Made by a program: the position numbers and the translations under genes. The notes under the pieces are model-generated. The model made no database searches and was not told where the DNA came from. It saw nothing but the letters and a program-made list of their open reading frames with translations. Shown here piece by piece: positions 56,271-64,000 of a stretch of 64,000 nucleotides of DNA (position 1 is its first letter; each line of letters starts with the position of its first letter). The DNA lies in the NCBI GenBank assembly GCA_016584305.1, contig JACEEZ010004848.1:381001-445000 (forward strand), in the 5' to 3' direction. Origin of the DNA: Chionoecetes opilio. Lineage: Eukaryota > Arthropoda > Malacostraca > Decapoda > Majidae.

Positions 56271-56370
56271 AACGAGGCGACGGTGAATCCGGTAGATGAG
56301 AATACCATAAACCAATTCCTGTAGGTCATGCATCAAATTAGAGTCATTCAGCATTCTAACCTTTAACTAT

Positions 56371-56724
56371 GGGGAGGCGGTAGCGGAGTGGTTAGCGTCT
56401 CCGACTGGCGTTCTCGGTGACCCGAGTTCGATCCCCGAAGAAAACCAAAACCTTTCTGCACTGTCGAGTGGCCTAAGAACACCCACATGCCCAGCCCATC
56501 AACTCTACCTTCGATTGCGAGTGCATCGGAGGACACAGGGAGGCGGCATTGAGCCTCTAATCACAGGAGTCACTATAAGAATCCTGCCTGCGCCACCACG
56601 GGCGAGGACCAACTATCACAGCCCTCAAGTGAACCTCCAGAGCCTACCATTCGAGCCCTGGGTCACCACTGCCTACAGGCGCTATAGGCACAAATGTAAA
56701 GAAAAAAAAAAAAAAAAAAAAAAA
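56371..56724 (+). mobile_element. SINE family 1, full-length copy with poly-A tail
   Basis: It starts GGGGAGGCGGTAGCGGAGTG with B box GAGTTCGATCCCCG, then the body shared with 36411-36740, then CTACAGGCGCTATAGGCAC and poly-A to 56724. It starts 100 bases after the family 2 SINE. Confidence 0.9.
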
Positions 56725-57864
56725 CTGCTGCCAGGCCCCAAGACACTGCAAGACAGTCACACCTGGAACACAGCCGCTGTACCTCGGGTCACAGCATTTA
56801 AGGGTACGGGTCTGTATTTCTAGCCACTCCGTTAAGATTACCCAAGTAGAAGGAAAGAAGGAAAAGAGGCGACATGATTATGGTATACAAATGTGTAATA
56901 AAAAAGAGAAATTATAGATGTAAAAAGACTTATTTTAAGGATTGAATTTAATGTTAAAAGGACATGCCAGATACCTTGACAAGAGAAGGGGCAATAAGAA
57001 TGTGTAAAAGTAAGGTTTTCCAAAGAGAGCAATAGATCAATTGAATGCACAACCAGAAGTGGCGTGTGTTAGAAGCATTCTATATCTAATAAAGAACATG
57101 GGGTAAAACTGCAGTTTAGTACTTGGTTAATATTCTGCAGGAGTTGGCGGGCTACACAGGCCTTGCAGCTTATTTTTCTATAATATTTTCAGCTGTGTAT
57201 AAAGTGCAGTAATTATTCACTAGCGGAAACCAAAAATATAACACTTATTTTTGTATAATAATAGCTGGGTTAGGTTACGTCCACTAGATCACTAACCTAA
57301 CCTGGACGTTACCTAACTTAAGCTAACCTAAAATAGTGGTATTTAATCACTGAATGCAGAAACACAGGTAAAAGCTGATAAAATTATATATTGGGTGCCG
57401 TAATATCAAGATCAAGAACTGGAGCTCGTCAAAAATAGGAACACTCGCCAACGGCGGTGAGAATACCTCTGTATACACGATTATATAGCATTATTTATCT
57501 TATTGATGAGGTACTGAGGTGGTGCACATCACCCCATTGATGATTTGAGTTGAGGCCCCGTTACATATCACTCAGCTATCATTTGATAGCTGTGTGACGT
57601 GTAACGGGGCCCGGTAAAATTATGCTGACCGTAAATCTGTCACCCACGGTCCCACGTGCATGGTATCCATTTTGTCAACTAGTCAAATATAGATGCATGA
57701 GCTTCACTCAGATTACTTCACTCCCTGACAAAAGAGCATCGATATAGGATACTGTGGCCTTTGTCCCTATAAATTTAACATGCATTTAGATTCGCTGAAA
57801 CAGTTCCTGATACAGACAGGTATATGGGATTCGCTGAATCAATTTCTGAATCCTGATACAGATA
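56725..57864. other. No gene seen; one perfect-stem hairpin
   Basis: Mostly unique AT-rich sequence with AACCTAACCT-like words near 57293-57330. At 57553-57612, GGCCCCGTTACATATCACTC and its inverse form a stem of about 27 bp around GCTATCATTTGATAGC, possibly a tiny hairpin transposon. Confidence 0.5.
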
Positions 57865-58479
57865 CAGGGAGGTCCCGAAGATACGAGCAGTTAGGTTCCA
57901 CCTGGCATACTCGTAAAGCGAAATCTCGTATAACGAAACACATAACTAATGGTAAAATATAGGTTTGGTTCCAGGACCCCATCAATTAAAAAAAAAAAGG
58001 AAAAAAAAAGGACATGTTTTTCAAGCTAAAATAATCTATAGCAAACACAACAAACACACAGCGTTTATATTACCCACACTATACTACCTATTCTGTAGAA
58101 AAACCATTCTGAAAGAGAAAATAGCACACAAAATAACATAACTGCACATTAATTAAACATAAAACATGCATAACAAGCAAAAAAGACGTTGTAATGTAGG
58201 GGACGCCGCGTGATACAAGAGAAGGTAGTGTAGGGGTCCCAAGGTTGGGGCCGCACACCTGCTAATTACCCCTAAGGTCAGGCCGCACCATATGCTTAAT
58301 TACCCTTCAGGTCACGGCTTGCTAGGGGTGACCTCACTGGGGTCAACCAAATCCCCCTTTGTCCAGCCGGGTGTGGGTGAGTTTTCTCCCGATGCTCGTT
58401 GTCGATATGAAATGACCCTAATTTACACATCTCGTATCATCAGATTCTCGTATACCGAATGCTCGTATACGGACTCCTG
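57865..58479. mobile_element. pogo-like MITE (615 bp)
   Basis: It is flanked by TA (57863-57864, 58480-58481). The ends CAGGGAGGTCCCGAAGATAC and GTATACGGACTCCTG are imperfect inverted repeats, with CTCGTATAACGAAAC and TCTCGTATACCGAATGC words near the ends, typical of Tigger-type MITEs. A poly-A stretch is at 57985-58010. Confidence 0.65.
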
Positions 58480-58561
58480 TATATCTTGGAAAGGACAGTA
58501 ATGGCGGCGTGCGATACGATATCACCATTCCATCTTTCGGGAGTTAAAGGTCAGGATAGTA

Positions 58562-59734
58562 AGTAATCGTCAGACATTCATCATCTGATTGATGTAGTTA
58601 GAGTATAGCCATATCAATGTATCAAATAGTTGTCACTTTTTGCATCCAGTCGCTGTTTTAATAATCCGCATCAAAATCTGTAAATCCCCGACTTCGAAAA
58701 CGTACTGGCAACTGGCAGACGACGGCACCACGCTCGGGACGTTCAGCCAGGAGCTTCCTCCACCTTCTCATCATTAGATTACAGTAAACTAGGCAATAAC
58801 AAGTTACTTGAAGAATTTGTGGGTGTTTTGATAGATTTTTTTTTGCGATATGGTATACCCATGCATCCCTGATGGGTGCAGCAGCAAGCTGGCTCTCCAG
58901 AGAAGTTTGCACACGTATCAGACCAATAGGCAAAACATGTATAGAAAATGTTGGTGCGTTCGGACGAGTTTTGGTGCATTTTCGGTTGAGGTAGGGAAAC
59001 GGGGTGTGGGTGTTGGGTGGGGCAAGGGGGAGGGTGTTAGTGGTGGGGACGAGGTGGGTGTTGGTGGTGGGGAAGGGGATGGTGTTGTGGTGGGGGAAGG
59101 GGGTGGTGTTAGTGGTGGGGGAAGGGGTGGTGTTGGTGGTGGGGGAAGGGGATGGATGTTGGTGGGGGGGAAGGGGTGGGTGTTGTGGTGGGGAAGGGAG
59201 TGGGAGTGGATGTGGGTGGGAACGAGGGTGGATGTTAGGGATTGGGTGGGGAAGGGGATGGGTGTTGAAAGTGGGGATGTGGGTGGGAACAGGGTGGATG
59301 TTAGGGGATGTGGGTGGGGGAAGGGGATGGTGTTGAAGTGGGGATGTGGGTGGGAACAGGGGTGGATGTTAGGGGATGTGGGTGGGGAAGGGGATGGGTG
59401 TTGGAAGCGGGGATGTGGGTGGGAACAGGGGTGGATGTTAGGGGATGTGGGTGGGTGTTGGGGATGAAGTAGAGTGAATAATAGCAGATTCTTGAAGGAC
59501 TCCAGCATCCCCCTCTCTCTCTCTCTCTCTCTCTCTCGGTGAACTCCTCGTGTGACGTCATCAATAATATTCGCGGGCCTGTTGGAGGGATGAAACTTTT
59601 TTCCCCGCGCTTTTTACAAAAGTCGTGTTTTTACGGAAATAAGGCGTGGAAATGAATTATTTTTTGTGGATTAGGTGTTTTGAATGAACATTTAACATAT
59701 TTATGCAAAAAAAATATGGGTCTGGACAATTACT
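58562..59734 (+). mobile_element. TTAA transposon copy 4, decayed
   Basis: The left end AGTAATCGTCAGAC lacks a clean TTAA. The right end GGTCTGGACAATTACT is followed by TTAA 59735-59738. The interior matches copies 1 and 2 (CTTTTTGCATCCAGTC, GGGTGTTTTGATAG, GGTATACCCATGCATCC), with many one-base deletions. A G-rich tandem repeat and (CT)n at 59512-59537 replace the middle. Confidence 0.8.
58995..59470. repeat. G-rich degenerate minisatellite
   Basis: GGGGTGGGTGTTGGTGGTGG words up to about 59170 give way to a unit of about 64 bases (GATGTGGGTGGGAACAGGG, TGGATGTTAGGGGATGTGG, GGAAGGGGATGGGTGTTG). All G runs are on the plus strand, so it could form G-quadruplexes. Confidence 0.85.
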
Positions 59735-60334
59735 TTAAAAGGTTTAGGTTAAAAATTCTTTGGGGTTGAAGTCCAGTAGGAATAGTTTGTTTAGATATAG
59801 TACATGCTGTAAATACGTCAATTTCCTCTCCCCCACCATAAACCCCCGCATTCCCACATGATTCCCAGGTTTGTTAGGGTAGAGGGAAGGGGGAATCTCT
59901 CCCCCAATTTATAATTACGTTTTAGAGGTATTTGAAGGAGCCTGTGAAGGTTTGGAGAAAAAAACCAGTAATAAGGACGGGAAAGGACAAGTTTTATCGT
60001 ATTTTTAACCTCATACTTAATTAGGTACTGGTTGAAAGTATCAAAATACCTAATAACTTGAGATCACCAAGGAGGACCACCTTAAGCCCCGTTCACATCT
60101 TCGCGACTCGACGGCGACCAGTCACGACTTGCCGAGTCATGCTGTGTCGGCGCCGGTCGTCATGTGGGTCGGCGTCAGGCCCAGACCGTCGCCGTCGGGT
60201 CGTGGGAGTCGTGAAGCGGCGCGCGGTGGGTCCCGACTGTGTGGTGCATGCTCTATACACTCGGGGCGGGTCTGCGCCTCAAAAATTTAACGGAAAAAGT
60301 CGGCTCCGTGCTGGGACTCGTCGCCGAAGGGTCC

Positions 60335-61090
60335 GCGACTAATCGGGGCCGTGCTGCGGCCAGTCAGGGCCGTGCTACGGCCAGTCGGGGCCGTGCTGCG
60401 GCCAGTCGGGGCCGTGCTGCGACCAGTCGGGGCCGTGCTGCGGCCAGTCGGGGCCGTGCTGCGACCAGTCTGGGCCGTGCTGCGACCAGTCTGGGCCGTG
60501 CTGCGGCCAGTCGGGGCCGTGCTGCGGCCAGTCGGGGCCGTGCTGTGGCCAGTCGGGGCCGTGCTGCAACCAGTCGGGGCCGTGCTGCAACCAGTCGGGG
60601 CCGTGCTGGGGCCAGTCGGGGCCGTGCTGCGACCAGTCTGGGCCGTGCTGCGACCAGTCGGGGCCGTGCTGCGGCCAGTCTGGGCCGTGCTGCGGCCAGT
60701 CTGGGCCGTGCTGCGGCCAGTCTGGGGCCGTGCTGCGACCAGTCTGGGCCGTGCTGCGACCAGTCTGGGCCGTGCTGCGACCAGTCTGGGCCGTGCTGCG
60801 ACCAGTCTGGGCCGTGCTACGACCAGTCTGGCCCGTGCTGCGACCAGTCTGGCCCGTGCTGCGACCAGTCTGGGCCGTGCTGCGACCAGTCGGGGCCGTG
60901 CTGCGACCAGTCGGGGCCGTGCTGCGACCAGTCGGGGCCGTGCTGCGACCAGTCGGGGCCGTGCTGCGACCAGTCGGGGCCGTGCTGCGACCAGTCGGGG
61001 CCGTGCTGCGACCAGTCGGGGCCGTGCTGCGACCAGTCGGGGCCGTGCTGCGACCAGTCGGGGCCGTGCTGCGACCAGTTGGGGCCGTGC
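60335..61090. repeat. 21-bp minisatellite, about 36 units
   Basis: The unit is GTGCTGCGACCAGTCGGGGCC with variants GCGGCC/GCGACC and TCTGGG/TCGGGG. TCTGGG types cluster in the middle and TCGGGG types at both ends. Being a multiple of 3, it leaves several frames open ([14 protein letters not shown]); these are not genes. Confidence 0.95.
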
Positions 61091-61153
61091 TGCTACTGGA
61101 GCATGTGTTATTTTAGCGTGGGTAAGATCGATCTTTCCCACACTGTCTCCCTT

Positions 61154-61301
<148 letters not shown>

Positions 61302-62344
61302 GCATAAATTTTTGAGATATTTATTGAGATTATTATTATTATTATTATTATTATCGTCATCATTATCCACTATAAATAGAACAGTATCTATAGTGCAGTA
61401 TCTTTAGCGCTATACTGCTTCCGCAGTATCTTTAGTGCCTTGGCGATTGTTATCACCATGTCATAGTTATTGTGTTTAATTAATTCATAACATTTGGAGG
61501 CACATAAGTATTTGTGGCCTAGTCAAGGTGGGCAAGTGTGTGGACAACAGTGTGACCGACATCGGTGGCGTGCTTCACTACACAAGCAAAGGTTGAAAAG
61601 TGGTGTGGGGGATGGGCCAGAGTGCTGCCCACATCTACAGCCACTGCAGCCCAGTCGCAGCACGGCTGGGAACAGTTGCAGCATGACGGCAACCCAATAT
61701 TGGCGGTTAAATTAGTTTTAGTCTGCGACTGTCCGCGACTATCACCAACAATCGCGGACTAGTCGTGTTACTACGGCAACCCGGGCCAACCACGCTGATT
61801 TTGGAGCTTCAGCCTCCACATAATCGGCGGTAAAATTCTAGTGTTTGCCCATACTCTCCCACTTCCCCCAAGACAAGCTTGGGGATCTGTGGGAATGCGG
61901 GGTTTTCGGGTGGGGAACAAATTATGCGTCAGAAACACGTCATTTAAGAGTTGTGTAGGGGGGTAAAATTCCCTAGATCTAGGGTATTTATTTATATCTA
62001 GAGAAATTTACCTAACCTAGCAGAGGGCTTGACCCACCGATAACCAAACCTAACCAAATCTAACCTAACCTAGCCAGGTTACCCAGGCGGGGTTCTCAAC
62101 ACTTCGGTCATCATTCTGTGAGGATCGTCAGGTTCACACGTCTCTGGACTCAGAAGAAATCTAATTAATTTTCCCTAGATCTAGGGAATTTTTTCAACAC
62201 CCCAACTCAAAAACTATGTGGTTGTGACGCATATTTTGTACCCCAGCCAAATATCCCGCATTCCCCCAGGTCCCCAAGCTTATTTTGTGGGAGAGGGGGA
62301 GAATGGGCAAACACTAGAATAATACCAAATCGGCTGCAGTCGGC

Positions 62345-63110
62345 GCCGACTGGATGACTCAGCAAGTCGTGACCGGTGTAGCGATCTGACCAGCTAGCCT
62401 TTGCCCGAGTAGCTACGCCTACACTGCACAAATACGCGTCAAGCGCGGCACTGAAACACTGCTTCCTGGGTAAATAGTTGTTTGACAATGTATACCAATT
62501 GTGACCCTGGGTAAAACATGGTGGGAACATTGAATGTAGAGTAGTAATTAAAGTAGAACATAAGAACATTTCAAGCGAATGTGCCCTTGCCTGGAACACT
62601 ACCCTAGCCGTATACTGAAACACTGCTCCCTGGGTGAATAGTTGTTTGACAATATAGTACACGTATACCAATTCTGATCTTGGGTAAAACGTATATATTG
62701 TCAAACAACTATTCACCCAGGGAGCAGTGTTTCAGTATTAGGGGAGGGTACGTAGTGTTCTAGGCAAGGGCACATTCGCTAGAAATGTTCTAAGTTTTAC
62801 TTTAATTACTACTCTACATTCAATGTTTCCACCATGTTTTACCCAAAATCAGAATTGGTATACATTGTCTGTTAGAGTAGGGGGTCTCACCAATAAAGGT
62901 TGCACCGCTCGGGATTCGAACCCGGGACCTTCCGTATGCCGGGCGGCTGTGCTTCCTGTTACACCACGGGAACCTCCTAGTGGCAACCCACACAATTGTC
63001 AAACAACTATTTACCCAGGAAGCAGTGTTTCAGTGCCACGTATTTGTGCAGTGTAGCTACTTGGGCAAAGACTAGCTGGTCAGATCGCTACACCGGTCGC
63101 CGACGCGAGT
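62345..63110. repeat. Large palindrome with SINE in one arm
   Basis: Inverted arms meet near 62690-62705. Landmarks in both arms are GTAGCGATCTGACCAGCTAG, CACTGAAACACTGC, TGGGTAAATAGTTGTTTGAC, ACATTGAATGTAGAGTAGTA and GAATGTGCCCTTGCC. The right arm has an extra 131 bases (62870-63000). Confidence 0.85.
62870..63000 (-). mobile_element. tRNA-like SINE insertion with ATTGTC target duplication
   Basis: ATTGTC at 62864-62869 and 62995-63000 flanks an insert present in only one palindrome arm. On the minus strand 62974-62898 is tRNA-like: GGTTCCCGTGG, a perfect A box TGGTGTAACAGG, B box GGTTCGAATCC and an AACC end opposing GGTT. The acceptor stem has two mismatches and no proper anticodon arm could be folded, so it is a SINE or tRNA pseudogene. 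Confidence 0.7.
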
Positions 63111-63294
63111 TGTGGAGATGTGAACTTTAGCTGTGCCTGTGAGGGTGAAATTTTACAAAAGTAAAAGTAAGTAAGTAACCATATACTCCTGGTCTCCTGT
63201 GAAAGAGTCAGTATTATTTTACACTAGGACCGAAATTGCCTACACAATTGGGAGTTTGGTTTCTGTTTACCTTATTGGAATATAGGAAACATTC

Positions 63295-64000
63295 TCTCTA
63301 TGAGCTTCCGTCGCAAATCATTACTTTTGGAGATATGACATGTTGTTTATAGAGAGGCGAGAGACAAGTGTTTACGAGCGCCTCACTCTTCTTCCTCTTG
63401 TGACCTGCATCGCCTCTGTTCTTCCCTTGCCGCGGACACTTTTTTTATGCAGATTGGGCTTTAGTTAGGAGGTTTAAGTGTGGGAATAGGTTAGGTTAGG
63501 TTAGATTAGTGAGTCTAAAGATGGGGTTAGGTTAGTTAAATGTTCATATCTCCTATACGTACCTTACACTCCTTCCTATTAAAAACGTCATATATCTCCG
63601 AAAGCAGTGATTTGGGTATTATTCCAGATGAGCACTGAATTCACTGTGGTGGACGAAACTATTTTATTCTGGTGAGTTTTTATGTTTTAAATTAGTCTGT
63701 TAACCGTTTCTGTCGCAAATTTTTTTTTTTTAGTTAGAGAAAGGTTAGTTTTTTGTTTTTAGTTAGGTAAAGGTTAGGTTAGGCTAGATATAGTTTGGTT
63801 AGGTAAATGTTAGGTTAGGTTCAATTTGTTTTTTGTCATTGTTGAAGAAAAAAATATATTGATTTGCGACAGAAACGGTTAGCAGATTAATTCAAAACAC
63901 ATCACAACTCACCAGAAAAAAGTAGTTTCGTCCACCAAAGGAAGTTCGGTGTTCATCTGGAAATTTACCGTGATTTGCGACGGAAGTTCATAGAGAAAAT
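63295..64000. mobile_element. Foldback element cut by the window end
   Basis: The outer inverted repeat is TCTCTCTATGAGCTTCCGTC GCAAATC (63297-63324) against GATTTGCGACGGAAGTTCAT AGAGA (63972-63997). Inner arms 63627-63719 and 63857-63952 match over about 95 bases (CCAGATGA, GGTGGACGAAACTA, CTGGTGAGTT, AACCGTTTCTGTCGCAAAT). The centre holds GGTTAGGTTAGG words. No coding frame. Confidence 0.75.

Noticed and set aside
62898..62974. Functional tRNA gene
   Set aside because: A and B boxes are present, but the acceptor stem has mismatches, no anticodon arm folds, and target duplications mark it as an inserted SINE.

Overview
The window is eukaryotic nuclear DNA. The evidence is spliced host exons with GT/AG junctions, tRNA-derived SINEs, several LINE clades, hAT, Tc1/mariner/pogo and TTAA-type DNA transposons, and long (AG)n, (TA)n and (CA)n microsatellites. 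The host protein, the TTAGG-like stretches and the repeat spectrum suggest an arthropod, most likely a decapod crustacean. The decapod call is inference; no species marker is visible.

Two host genes can be assembled from exons. The first (+, about 4.76-7.6 kb, 5' end not found) encodes a Myb/SANT-like (trihelix) DNA-binding domain plus a Pro/Ser-rich tail with a KRRR basic patch; a 33-bp minisatellite fills its second intron. The second (-, 55,172 to 25,251) is a complete seven-exon BRCC36 (BRCC3) gene, the JAMM-type K63-linkage-specific deubiquitinase of BRCA1-A/BRISC complexes. All seven exons join in phase to a 272-residue protein that keeps the catalytic Glu and the HxH...D zinc site. Its 30 kb span is mostly introns filled with transposons and minisatellites.

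Layout. 0-3.4 kb: TTAA-flanked transposon with a 29-bp minisatellite. 4.7-7.6 kb: Myb/SANT gene. 7.9-12.9 kb: LINE remnants in both orientations, one carrying about 2.9 kb of a 36-bp in-frame repeat. 13.7-16.6 kb: four-level nest of MITE, hAT, pogo and SINE. 18-19 kb: Tc1/mariner foldback. 19.2-23.8 kb: pogo and LINE fragments with a hAT. 25.2 kb: BRCC36 last exon. 26.6-30.3 kb: antisense RTE-like LINE interrupted by a hAT and a second TTAA element. 30.3-34.5 kb: 23-bp and 29-bp minisatellites flanking BRCC36 exon 6. 35-42.3 kb: Tc1, MITE, SINE, TTAA, CR1-type LINE. 42.3-42.9 kb: BRCC36 exons 5 and 4. 44-53 kb: one CR1/L2-like LINE swollen by 48-bp and 75-bp in-frame minisatellites. 53.2-55.2 kb: BRCC36 exons 3, 2, 1. 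55.8-64 kb: SINEs, pogo MITE, fourth TTAA element, a GTTCACATCT-ended composite with a 21-bp minisatellite and a large palindrome, and a foldback cut by the window edge.

The most unusual property is the minisatellite load: eight long arrays (units 21-75 bp) cover roughly 14 kb (about 22%). Three lie inside LINE reading frames and have units of 36, 48 and 75 bp that keep the LINE frame at both array edges. Large ORFs read through the arrays are repeat translations, not genes.
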